NCBI GenBank assembly: GCA_937891805.1
Contig: CALATK010000239.1
Span: 1-19,158, forward strand
DNA from: an uncultured Fibrobacter sp.
Lineage (GTDB): Bacteria; Fibrobacterota; Fibrobacteria; Fibrobacterales; Fibrobacteraceae
Direction of reading: 5' to 3'
DNA length: 19,158 bases
Positions within the stretch are counted from its first letter, which is position 1; every line of letters begins with the position of its first letter. The notes under the pieces were generated by a model. It saw only the letters and a program-made list of their open reading frames with translations, ran no database searches and was not told the DNA's origin. Of this stretch, positions 7,186 through 13,818 are shown one piece after another. The position numbers were made by a program, and so were the translations under genes.

Positions 7186-8759
7186 GAGTAATATTCCACA
7201 ATTTTTTTCACGAGGGAGTCCATAGAGGTCTCGTCTGAGGTGACGGTTTCAAAGCCATGCTTACGGGCCGTAGCTTCGGTCAGACGGCCGATGCAGAAAG
7301 AGGTTCGAGGATTGAGGTTCGAGGCACGAGGTTCGGAGTACGAGTCCGAACCTTCAACGCTTTGTGGCATGACTTTAACAAAATTTTCCACGGCGCTGGA
7401 ACTTGCAAAGACCACAGCATCAGCGGATTCAACGGCTTCACGCTTCCATTCGGAGAGTTCAGAAACTGGAAGCGTCTCGTAAACCTCCCAGCGGGTCGCC
7501 TGCGGCAATAGTTTCTGCAAGGTGTCATCGGCAAGATTGCCCTGCAAGAGTAAAATTCGACATTCAGCACACTGCGAAGCTAACAGTTTTCCCAGTCCCT
7601 CGCCGGTATGGTCCTCGGGCACGTAATCACAGCGGATGCCGTACTCCAACAATTTCTTTTCGGTAATTTTCCCGACACTGGCGATTTTCTTGCCGGCAAG
7701 GATGCGCACATCATAACCGGCGGCAAACAGCAACTTGAAGAAACTTTCGACGCCGTTCACGCTGGTAAAAGCAAGAATATCAAATTCTGCGAGGGAATCA
7801 AAAATGGCAGAGGAGATTCCCGTGATTCTATCGGGACGTCGCCCCTCCAGAATGACAGCGGGGATGACAGAAGGGCATTCCAGCGTGCGAGTTTCTATCA
7901 TCGGGGTCTCGATGACTTCGGCGCCGAGAGCCGTAAGCCTTGCAGTAATCCCGCTTGCCTGCTTTGCCGCGCGGGTTACTACAAGTCGTTTACCCGAAAG
8001 GGGCAAGTTCTTTTTCCAGGCGAGACTCTTGCCAAGCTCAACGACGCCCCCCATGATGGTGATGGCAGGGGCCGTCACCTTTTCGCGAACGATGGTCTCC
8101 CCCGCTGTCGCAAGCGTTGCCATTACCGTCCGCTGGTACGGAGTCGTCCCTTTCTCGATAAAGGCAACCGGAGTTTTCGGGTCCTTACCGCATTCCATCA
8201 GGCGCTGTGCGATAAAGTCCATGTTGGCAATGCCCATCAAAAAGATGAGAGTACCGGAGCAATGGGCGAGATTTTCGAAGTCGAGGGAAAGTTCACCGTT
8301 GGATTCAGCCTTTTCGTGGCCGGTGACAATGTGGAAACTAGTGGCAATTCCGCGATGGCTTACGGGAATTCCTGCATAGGCCGGCACAGAAATGGCAGAG
8401 GTAATGCCCGGAACAATCTCGAATTCCACACCGGCATTCACAAGCTCCAGGGCTTCTTCGCCGCCACGACCAAACACAAAGGGGTCGCCGCCCTTAAGGC
8501 GGGCAATGGTCGCACTCGGCATTTCGCAGGCGAACTGCACCAGCAGCTTATTGATTTCGGACTGCTTGACCTTGTGGTGCTGCGGCATCTTGCCTACATC
8601 CACCATCTTTGCCTTCGGATTGCACATCCCGAGTATAGCAGGGGACACCAGGCGGTCGTAAACCACCACATCTGCCTTTTCGAGAATTTCCTTGCCGCGC
8701 AAGGTCAAAAGCCCCGGATCGCCGGGACCAGCACCAATCAGATAAACCTTTCCAGACAT
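7182..8759 (-). CDS. cobA-hemD: Fused uroporphyrinogen-III C-methyltransferase and uroporphyrinogen-III synthase
   Basis: A 525-residue fusion. Residues 3-243 are a SAM-dependent SUMT (CobA/CysG-C): VYLIGAGPGDPGLLTLRG, VVYDRLV, RLKGGDPFVFGRGGEE, EIVPGITSAISVPAYAGIPV and AVMGG-like ITIMGGVVELG. Residues about 252-525 are HemD: LVVTRAAKQASG, VIETPMIE, AFTSVNGVESFF, KIASVGKITEKKL and VVFASSSAVENF. It makes uroporphyrinogen III and methylates it to precorrin-2. Two repeat-derived stretches lie in the HemD part (residues about 297-313 and 473-487), both in loops. The start is ATG 8759 (MSGKVYLIG); an in-frame TTG at 8813 would add 18 residues copied from a hairpin terminator and is rejected. There is no clear ribosome site. 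It is first in an operon with the chelatase-SirC gene, overlapping by four bases. Confidence 0.9.
   Translation of the reverse strand: MSGKVYLIGAGPGDPGLLTLRGKEILEKADVVVYDRLVSPAILGMCNPKAKMVDVGKMPQHHKVKQSEINKLLVQFACEMPSATIARLKGGDPFVFGRGGEEALELVNAGVEFEIVPGITSAISVPAYAGIPVSHRGIATSFHIVTGHEKAESNGELSLDFENLAHCSGTLIFLMGIANMDFIAQRLMECGKDPKTPVAFIEKGTTPYQRTVMATLATAGETIVREKVTAPAITIMGGVVELGKSLAWKKNLPLSGKRLVVTRAAKQASGITARLTALGAEVIETPMIETRTLECPSVIPAVILEGRRPDRITGISSAIFDSLAEFDILAFTSVNGVESFFKLLFAAGYDVRILAGKKIASVGKITEKKLLEYGIRCDYVPEDHTGEGLGKLLASQCAECRILLLQGNLADDTLQKLLPQATRWEVYETLPVSELSEWKREAVESADAVVFASSSAVENFVKVMPQSVEGSDSYSEPRASNLNPRTSFCIGRLTEATARKHGFETVTSDETSMDSLVKKIVEYYS
7300..7341. repeat. Six in-frame heptad units in the HemD domain
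   Basis: Six 7-base units, five GAGGNNN (GAGGTTC three times) and a sixth GGAGTAC, span 42 bases. On the coding strand they yield most of YSEPRASNLNPRTS, between a helix (AVENFVKVMP) and the strand FCIGRLTEATA, where HemD proteins usually need only a short loop. Confidence 0.8.
7823..7869. repeat. Palindromic dispersed-repeat copy inside the HemD domain
   Basis: On the minus strand it reads TGTCATCCCCGC, then TGTCATTCTGGAG, a GC-rich near-palindrome around GACGTC, and GATAGAATC. A shorter relative with the order TGTCATCC, GAG, GC palindrome, GGATCC lies in the gap at 8902-8935. It is read in frame as VIPAVILEGRRPDRI. Confidence 0.6.
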
Positions 8760-8765
8760 CTGGCG

Positions 8766-8811
8766 TAAAAATAAAAAAAGAGTGCCTGTCCGCAGGCCCG
8801 AACACGCACTC
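8766..8811 (-). terminator. Rho-independent terminator just before the cobA-hemD start
   Basis: On the minus strand GAGTG pairs with CACTC and CCTG with CAGG around CGGA, with a bulge of about ten bases on the 5' arm, followed by T7-A-T5. It could end the EAL transcript, or act as an attenuator of cobA-hemD, whose ATG lies only seven bases beyond the T-run. Confidence 0.7.
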
Positions 8812-8826
8812 AAGAAGACTTTTTCT

Positions 8827-8875
8827 CTAGCCCCTAAATCCTAGATCCTAGTCCCTAACCACTAATGCCTCAAGC
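8827..8875. repeat. Heptad array, seven units
   Basis: Seven contiguous 7-base units, six starting CTA (such as CTAGCCC and CTAGATC), with no gaps. Non-coding, in the 147-base spacer between the EAL stop and the 5' arm of the terminator. Confidence 0.8.
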
Positions 8876-8901
8876 AGATCCCCGACCAGTTTATCACGGG
8901 C

Positions 8902-8935
8902 CTGGATCCTTCGCGCTATCGCGCTCTGGATGACA
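8902..8935. repeat. Short palindromic dispersed repeat in the gap
   Basis: GCGCTATCGCGC gives a GCGC stem with a four-base loop, flanked by GGATCC on one side and GGATGACA on the other. It shares the TGTCATCC...GGATCC frame of the copy inside hemD and lies between two heptad arrays. Confidence 0.55.
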
Positions 8936-8952
8936 CTTCTTGAAACCAGCAA

Positions 8953-8987
8953 CTAAAACCTAGCCCCTAGATCCTAGCCTCTACATC
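8953..8987. repeat. Heptad array, five units, running into the EAL gene
   Basis: Five CTANNNN units in a row. The last three (8967-8987, 21 bases) are coding: on the minus strand they give D-V-E-A-R-I and the TAG stop of the EAL gene. Confidence 0.8.
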
Positions 8988-10937
8988 ATAATGCTCACGC
9001 ATGTAGGCCAAAGCCTTTTCGGGTGCCAGCGGTTTGCTGAAATAGTAGCCCTGGATGTAGCGGCAGCCTTCCCGTTTCAGGAACTGCAGCTGTTCTTCCG
9101 TCTCTACCCCTTCGGCAATCAAGTCCAGGTTCAAGGTGTTGGCAATGCTAATCACCATCCGAGCAAAGGTGGCATCCTCTTCGTCGTCGGCGATGTGGTC
9201 GATAAAGGACTTGTCCATCTTGAGGGTATGTACCGGATAGCGTTTCAAATAAGAAAGGGAACTGTAGCCCGTACCAAAATCATCAATAGAAATCTGGAGT
9301 CCCATGTTGGAGAGAGCCCGCATAATGTCTATGGCCTTTTCCACCTCGCACATGGCGGTGTATTCCGTAATTTCAAGCTTCAAGTTCTTGGGGTTCAGGT
9401 GGGTTTCGGCAAGCACCCGTTTCACGTCGTCCACCATGTTGTCCAGGGTGAACTGCTTTGCAGAGAAGTTTACGGCCACACGGATATCGCTGAAACCCAT
9501 ATCTACCCATTTCTTGGTCTGCTCGCAAGCCATCCGCAGAATCTGAGCACCCATAGGCACAATCAGGCCTGTCTCTTCGGCCAGAGGGATAAATTCTGCA
9601 GGGGAAACTACTCCGTGTTCAGAATTATTCCAGCGGACAAGGGCCTCGAAACCGGACACCCTGTTTCCTTGCTCGATATCGACGATAGGCTGGTACACCA
9701 GCACGAATTCCTGGGCCTGGATAGCCCTTCGGATTTCGTACTCCAGCTTGTAAAGCTTCATGGCCTTTTCGCGGATGCCACCGGCAAAGAACTGGATTCC
9801 GCCGTGGTTGCCCCCCTTTTTCAAGTCCCTGAGCACCGCCGTGGCGTTAGAAAGCAAGTCTTCTACGCAGTCCACGTCCTTGTTCACCACGACCGCCATG
9901 GACACGCTGATATAGAGTTCCCGACCGTCCAACTGGATAGGGGTTTTCACCTTGTTGTGGAGGCGCTTTACCGTGGGCATCAGTTCATCGTCGGAACCCT
10001 TGCCTTCAATATCGTGAATCACTACGGCAAACACATCGGGACCAATGCGGGCTACGCAGTCATTGTTCCTACAAGTGGAACGAATGCGGTCGGAAACAAT
10101 CTTCAGAACGTTGTCGCCAAAATTCATGGAATAGGATTCGTTGATGGCACCAAAGCTATCAATGTCCAAAAGAACCACCGCGAATGTGTAATCCGGCTTC
10201 TGGGCGGCCATATCCACGTCTACCTTCAGTTTTTCCAAGAAGAACTTTCGGTTATACACGCCCGTAAGGGCATCGCGATAAGCGTAGAACTGACGAGTGC
10301 TTTCTTCTTGTTCGTGGGCGCCTGTAATAGAGCCGATAACACGGATCGGCCTTCCCTCTTCGTTACATTGCGACCTGCCCGAAACAATAATTTCAGAGTT
10401 TCCGTCTTTCGGCACATTCAAAAGCCGAAGCTTCGCCGAAAAGGGCGCATTATCCTCTAGGGATCGGGTGAATTTCTCCTTAAACGTGGTCCAGTCGCTT
10501 TCTAGAACTGCATTCTTGAGGGTATCAAAGGAATCCACGATGCCCGCTAACGGAATATTCAAGAACTTAGCCACCCTATTGGACCAATAGACCTTTCCCG
10601 TGGGCACATCAAAGGTCCAGAATCCGTCAGAGGAAACATCCACCAGCATCTGGAACAATTCATCCTTTTCGGAAAGATCCTTCTGGTAATCGCGGGCGGG
10701 AACCTGTTCCACCTTTTCGGGAATCACCACATCGTTACGAATCTTTTTTCTGTTGCCCTGAACAGGAAATTTGTAAAAGAGGGCCACGTACGCAAGGAAG
10801 AAAATCGCAAAGAAGTAGGGAATAAACCCCATGGGTTTTTCAGATAAATGAATAATATCTGGAATAAATGCGGTAAATAAGAAACACGCAAATAAAAGCG
10901 CAAAACGCAAAACCGAATGTTCGTCAAACAATCTCAT
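8967..10937 (-). CDS. Membrane PAS-GGDEF-EAL protein, probable cyclic-di-GMP phosphodiesterase
   Basis: A 656-residue inner-membrane signalling protein. Two membrane segments (about 11-30 and 38-56) are followed by a PAS domain (about 92-212, DGFWTFDVPTGKVYWSN), a GGDEF domain (about 218-385) and an EAL domain (about 398-645). The GGDEF site is degenerate: RIGPDVF at 297-303 replaces R-x-GGDEF, so cyclase activity is unlikely. The EAL site looks intact: EALVRW (431), VAVNFSAKQF (Asn490), LEITE (Glu522), DDFGTGYSSLSYLK (552 on), Lys573 and IAEGVETEEQ (Glu609, Glu612). It should hydrolyse c-di-GMP to pGpG, perhaps under PAS control. The start is ATG 10937 with AGGG five bases upstream; an in-frame TTG at 11006 lies in a palindrome and is rejected. 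The C-terminal six residues come from a heptad repeat. Confidence 0.88.
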   Translation of the reverse strand: MRLFDEHSVLRFALLFACFLFTAFIPDIIHLSEKPMGFIPYFFAIFFLAYVALFYKFPVQGNRKKIRNDVVIPEKVEQVPARDYQKDLSEKDELFQMLVDVSSDGFWTFDVPTGKVYWSNRVAKFLNIPLAGIVDSFDTLKNAVLESDWTTFKEKFTRSLEDNAPFSAKLRLLNVPKDGNSEIIVSGRSQCNEEGRPIRVIGSITGAHEQEESTRQFYAYRDALTGVYNRKFFLEKLKVDVDMAAQKPDYTFAVVLLDIDSFGAINESYSMNFGDNVLKIVSDRIRSTCRNNDCVARIGPDVFAVVIHDIEGKGSDDELMPTVKRLHNKVKTPIQLDGRELYISVSMAVVVNKDVDCVEDLLSNATAVLRDLKKGGNHGGIQFFAGGIREKAMKLYKLEYEIRRAIQAQEFVLVYQPIVDIEQGNRVSGFEALVRWNNSEHGVVSPAEFIPLAEETGLIVPMGAQILRMACEQTKKWVDMGFSDIRVAVNFSAKQFTLDNMVDDVKRVLAETHLNPKNLKLEITEYTAMCEVEKAIDIMRALSNMGLQISIDDFGTGYSSLSYLKRYPVHTLKMDKSFIDHIADDEEDATFARMVISIANTLNLDLIAEGVETEEQLQFLKREGCRYIQGYYFSKPLAPEKALAYMREHYDVEARI

Positions 10938-10955
10938 AGCATCCCTAATGAGGTG

Positions 10956-10961
10956 AATATA
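10956..10961 (-). promoter_or_regulatory. Candidate -10 box (TATATT) of the EAL gene
   Basis: TATATT on the minus strand lies 18 bases before ATG 10937, and the AGGG ribosome site falls between them. No clear -35. Confidence 0.35.
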
Positions 10962-11005
10962 ACTTAAAACAACAGTTCTTTGGGGGCTCTCTGCAGTCCA
11001 ATTCA

Positions 11006-11028
11006 AACTATTCCAAGTTGGAATAGTT
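11006..11028. repeat. 23-base perfect palindrome upstream of the EAL gene
   Basis: AACTATTCCAA (11006-11016) is the exact reverse complement of TTGGAATAGTT (11018-11028) around one G. It lies four bases past the stop of the small membrane-protein gene and 68 bases before the EAL ATG, just upstream of its promoter box. No U-run follows, so an operator is more likely than a terminator. Confidence 0.6.
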
Positions 11029-11032
11029 GCCG

Positions 11033-11362
11033 TTATTTTTGTTCTTCTAGCCTAGAATAAAGGCTATAGAGCTTTTGGACCCCATTTTCAAGCCCGTAGT
11101 AGTGCCTGATGTAAGGAATAAGTAAGCCCAAAAACAGAATATCCAGAACCAGAACTAGGATTTCCGGCATAGCCACGAAAAAAAGAAACCCGCCTACCGT
11201 GAGCAAGGCAAAAAGGATCATGACCAGCTCGTGGACCAGTCTTTCGTGCTGGAAAAAACCAATGTGAACCCTGACCGAGAGCAATTCCTCGGACGAAAGA
11301 GCCGCTCCTTGAGCAACACGATGCTCCAGATAGTTGGCGTAATCCTCTAGTTTCTTCAACAT
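11033..11362 (-). CDS. Small two-helix membrane protein of unknown function
   Basis: A 109-residue protein. An amphipathic, charged N-terminal half (MLKKLEDYANYLEHRVAQG, then SSEELLSVRVHIGFFQHERL) is followed by two membrane segments, about residues 45-64 (LVMILFALLTVGGFLFFVAM) and 66-82 (ILVLVLDILFLGLLIPY), and a polar tail ending YSRLEEQK. The start is ATG 11362; the TTG 27 bases earlier is rejected because it lies in an A/T tract before the TATATT box. That box is only seven bases before ATG, suggesting a leaderless message. It precedes the EAL gene on the same strand with a 95-base gap. I do not recognise the family. Confidence 0.65.
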   Translation of the reverse strand: MLKKLEDYANYLEHRVAQGAALSSEELLSVRVHIGFFQHERLVHELVMILFALLTVGGFLFFVAMPEILVLVLDILFLGLLIPYIRHYYGLENGVQKLYSLYSRLEEQK

Positions 11363-11369
11363 GATTCCC

Positions 11370-11375
11370 AATATA
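11370..11375 (-). promoter_or_regulatory. Candidate -10 box (TATATT) seven bases before ATG
   Basis: Minus-strand TATATT, then GGGAATC, then ATG 11362. A start about seven bases past the box would fall at the A of ATG. It faces away from the acyl-CoA synthetase gene. Confidence 0.35.
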
Positions 11376-11419
11376 TAGTTTTTTTTCAAAAAAAGTGAAC
11401 TTTTCGCCCATAAGAATGT

Positions 11420-11425
11420 TATTTT
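11420..11425 (+). promoter_or_regulatory. Candidate -10 box (TATTTT) six bases before ATG
   Basis: TATTTT, CAGTGT, then ATG 11432. There is no Shine-Dalgarno sequence in front of this gene. The start codons of the two divergent genes are only 70 bases apart. Confidence 0.3.
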
Positions 11426-11431
11426 CAGTGT

Positions 11432-13213
11432 ATGGAGTCCCTAAAATTCAATTCGCTCCCCGAACTGTTCTTTGCCACCTGCCATCGAGAGGATTTTGGC
11501 GGCTGGTACCAACGGCAAAACGGGGACTGGACTCACTTTTCAAAGGAAAACCTGGAACGAGATACCCAGGCCTTGGCCCTTGCACTCCATAGCCACGGGG
11601 TTAAAGAAAGAGAAAGTATCGGGATTATCGCCGGGAGTTCCCCCTACTGGATCATGGCTGATATCGCCACCCAGATTAACCATGCCCGTGTGGTTCCTCT
11701 TTTCCCGAACATTTCTTCGGAAAATTTTGCATTCCAATGCGAGGATGCCGTTGTACACATCTTGGTCATAAACAACATGAATGACTTGGATGCACCTCTA
11801 AAAGAAAATCTTTCGGGATTTTCCACCATCATCTGCATTGACTCCGCCTCGCCTCTCCCAGAAAACGGAACATACTGGGACGACCTATTGACCGAAGGCT
11901 ACGGGCTGATGCAAGAAACGGACAACACAAACTGGCTGCAGCACCAAATTCAGAGCATACAGCCAGACGACCTTTTCAGCATCATCTACACCAGCGGCTC
12001 CACCGGCAGACCCAAGGGGGCTGAACTCTCCCACCGGAACATGCTCTCCCAAATCCAGAGCATCTTGGACCTTTATACCGTGGATCCTGAAAAAGACAGG
12101 TGTCTTACCATGCTGCCCGTGGCCCATGTTTTTGAGCGGATGGCCGTGTATTTCTACATCTTGAATGGCGCCACCATCTATTTTGCCGATTCCCCAAAGA
12201 ATGCTGCCAAAATCATGACAGAAGTTAAACCCTCCGTAATGATTGTGGTCCCGAGGATTCTCGAACGACTTTATGAAAGCATGACCGCAGCAGCAGACAA
12301 GGCCAGAGGGCCTAAGCGGCTCCTTATCAAGAACGCCATCAAGCTGGCCAAGTTAAACGACCCTCCCAAAAAGCGCAGCCACGCCATGCGGTTTTACGAC
12401 AAATTGGTTTACTCCAAGATGCGTAGCGCCATCGGCGGAAACTTCAGGCTTATTATCTCCGGCAGCAATGCGCTGAACAAGAGTATTCTCAGGTTCCTGT
12501 TGAACATCGGACTGCCCGTCTACGAAGGTTACGGCCTCACGGAATGCTCCCCTGTTGTCAGCGCCAACTGCGACCATGCGCTCGCTCTAGGCAGCGTAGG
12601 CAAGCCGCTAAAGCATTTGCAGGTAAAAATTGGCGAAAACAACGAAGTCATGGTGAAAGGCGACAGCGTGTTTAGAGGCTACCACAATATGCCGGAACTC
12701 AACGCCGAAATCTTTACCGATGACGGATTTTTCAAGACCGGTGACCAAGGAAGCATAGACGAAAAAGGTTTTCTTTCCCTTACAGGCCGCATCAAGGAGC
12801 TCTTGAAGACCAGCACCGGCAAGTATGTAAGCCCGAACCCCATCGAGCTTGAAATCAGCAGGCACCCCCTAGTAGAGCAAGCCCTGGTCATCGCCAACAA
12901 CCGAAAGTTCGCCTCGGCACTTATCTGGATTAATCCCGAAGGGGCCCGGCGCCTACTCCGGATTAACAAAGACGATTTCCGCATGGACCTGGCATTGAAG
13001 TCCCTCCGTGTAAGAGAATCCATCCTCCGGCACATCACCCGCATCAACCGCAAGCTGAACCACTGGGAAAAAATCTGCCGGTGGAGCCTCATCGGAGACG
13101 AACTCACCATCGAATCGGGACTGCTGACACCGACCCTGAAAATCCGCCGAAAAGTAGCCGAAGAACGCTATGCCGACAAGATTGAAGGGATGTATGCAAA
13201 CCTCAGCCCTTGA
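11432..13213 (+). CDS. Long-chain acyl-CoA synthetase (AMP-forming, FadD/ACSL type)
   Basis: A 593-residue soluble or membrane-associated adenylate-forming enzyme that activates fatty acids to acyl-CoA through an acyl-AMP. The sequence shows the full set of motifs in order: YTSGSTGRPKG (186-196, phosphate loop), PVAHVFERM (229-237), YEGYGLTECSPVVS (364-377), FKTGD (434-438), TGRIKELLKTSTGKYVSP (451-468) and the C-terminal lysine motif LTPTLKIRRK (565-574). The ISGSNALNKSILRFL segment and the length match bacterial ACSL-type proteins. The start is ATG 11432 after a TATTTT box and without a ribosome site. The exact chain length is not readable. It stands alone on its strand, so its pathway context (beta-oxidation or lipid recycling) is unknown. 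Confidence 0.9.
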   Translation: MESLKFNSLPELFFATCHREDFGGWYQRQNGDWTHFSKENLERDTQALALALHSHGVKERESIGIIAGSSPYWIMADIATQINHARVVPLFPNISSENFAFQCEDAVVHILVINNMNDLDAPLKENLSGFSTIICIDSASPLPENGTYWDDLLTEGYGLMQETDNTNWLQHQIQSIQPDDLFSIIYTSGSTGRPKGAELSHRNMLSQIQSILDLYTVDPEKDRCLTMLPVAHVFERMAVYFYILNGATIYFADSPKNAAKIMTEVKPSVMIVVPRILERLYESMTAAADKARGPKRLLIKNAIKLAKLNDPPKKRSHAMRFYDKLVYSKMRSAIGGNFRLIISGSNALNKSILRFLLNIGLPVYEGYGLTECSPVVSANCDHALALGSVGKPLKHLQVKIGENNEVMVKGDSVFRGYHNMPELNAEIFTDDGFFKTGDQGSIDEKGFLSLTGRIKELLKTSTGKYVSPNPIELEISRHPLVEQALVIANNRKFASALIWINPEGARRLLRINKDDFRMDLALKSLRVRESILRHITRINRKLNHWEKICRWSLIGDELTIESGLLTPTLKIRRKVAEERYADKIEGMYANLSP

Positions 13214-13223
13214 ATCTTTGCCC

Positions 13224-13237
13224 CTAGGCCCTATTTT
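13224..13237. repeat. Two degenerate heptad units
   Basis: CTAGGCC followed by CTATTTT, 10 bases after the synthetase stop and directly before the promoter box of the next gene. Probably a worn relic of the heptad family; too short to be certain. Confidence 0.35.
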
Positions 13238-13241
13238 TATT

Positions 13242-13247
13242 TATATT
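13242..13247 (+). promoter_or_regulatory. Candidate -10 box (TATATT) of the lipocalin-like lipoprotein gene
   Basis: TTATATTA sits 29 bases before ATG 13277, matching the arrangement at the lipoprotein gene at 4350. Confidence 0.4.
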
Positions 13248-13276
13248 ACAGACATTCAAACACAAGAGGGAATACT

Positions 13277-13765
13277 ATGAAAACAAAAATCCTGACTCTA
13301 TTGGCCGCATCCTGCCTTTGCCTGCTGAACGCCTGCAGCGAGGACTCTGAATCCTTAGCAGACAAGTGCAAGGACAATAACGGCGTAAACGAGGGTTGCA
13401 TCGTCGGAACCTGGAGCCTAAAGGCCATCTACAGCAAGGCTGACAACACCGTCATCACCAACTACGGCAACGCCCCCGGATCCTTGGTCATTTCGGACGA
13501 CGGCAAATTCGAATACACCATGTCTGCCGCTCCACAGGTTGATGCCGGTTGCGGCGGTCAAAAGGTCTATGGTGAATGGGAAATCGTCGATGCGACTATC
13601 AAGTTCAAAGTCAAGACCGGCGATTGCATCGAAGGGATTCACACCATGTCACCCAAAGTTGACGAATTGCAAATGAATATGAACGGAGTTCTTTTCCAGG
13701 GCGGTGACGTTGATGACGAAGCCACTAAACTCAATGGAACTGAAATCCTTGACCGTGTAGAGTAA
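13277..13765 (+). CDS. Lipocalin-like lipoprotein
   Basis: A 162-residue lipoprotein. The signal peptide ends in the lipobox LNAC with lipidated Cys20. The mature domain starts with GCIVGTWSLKAIY, the G-T-W opening of lipocalin-like barrels, followed by a run of short beta strands (GSLVISDDGKFEYTMS, VYGEWEIVDATIKFKVK, ELQMNMNGVLFQ). Four more cysteines (31, 41, 92, 117) could form two disulfides in the periplasm. AGAGGG lies six bases before ATG, a good ribosome site. Function unknown; such small lipoproteins are common and the ligand, if any, cannot be read. Confidence 0.75.
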   Translation: MKTKILTLLAASCLCLLNACSEDSESLADKCKDNNGVNEGCIVGTWSLKAIYSKADNTVITNYGNAPGSLVISDDGKFEYTMSAAPQVDAGCGGQKVYGEWEIVDATIKFKVKTGDCIEGIHTMSPKVDELQMNMNGVLFQGGDVDDEATKLNGTEILDRVE

Positions 13766-13784
13766 TCAAACAGATTTACCAACG

Positions 13785-13818
13785 AAAGGTCCCCGCAATG
13801 GCGGGGCCTTTATTTTTT
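13785..13818 (+). terminator. Rho-independent terminator after the lipocalin-like gene
   Basis: AAAGG and CCCCGC (separated by a bulged T) pair with GCGGGG and CCTTT around AATG; the stem runs straight into T3-A-T6. Its 3' arm overlaps the stop of the convergent transglutaminase gene. On the minus strand only a short T3 follows, so it acts mainly on the plus strand. Confidence 0.9.

Noticed and set aside
7608..8768. 386-residue open frame on the plus strand
   Set aside because: Antisense of cobA-hemD, no recognisable motifs.
8760..8813. 18 extra N-terminal residues of CobA-HemD from a TTG start
   Set aside because: They are encoded by the terminator hairpin and T-run; the family starts at MSGKVYLIGAGPG.
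8991..10460. 489-residue open frame on the plus strand
   Set aside because: It is antisense to the EAL gene, whose catalytic motifs are unmistakable. No domain is visible in the antisense product.
11033..11389. TTG start giving MKKNYILGI before the small membrane protein
   Set aside because: The codons cover an A-run and the TATATT box; ATG 11362 is simpler.
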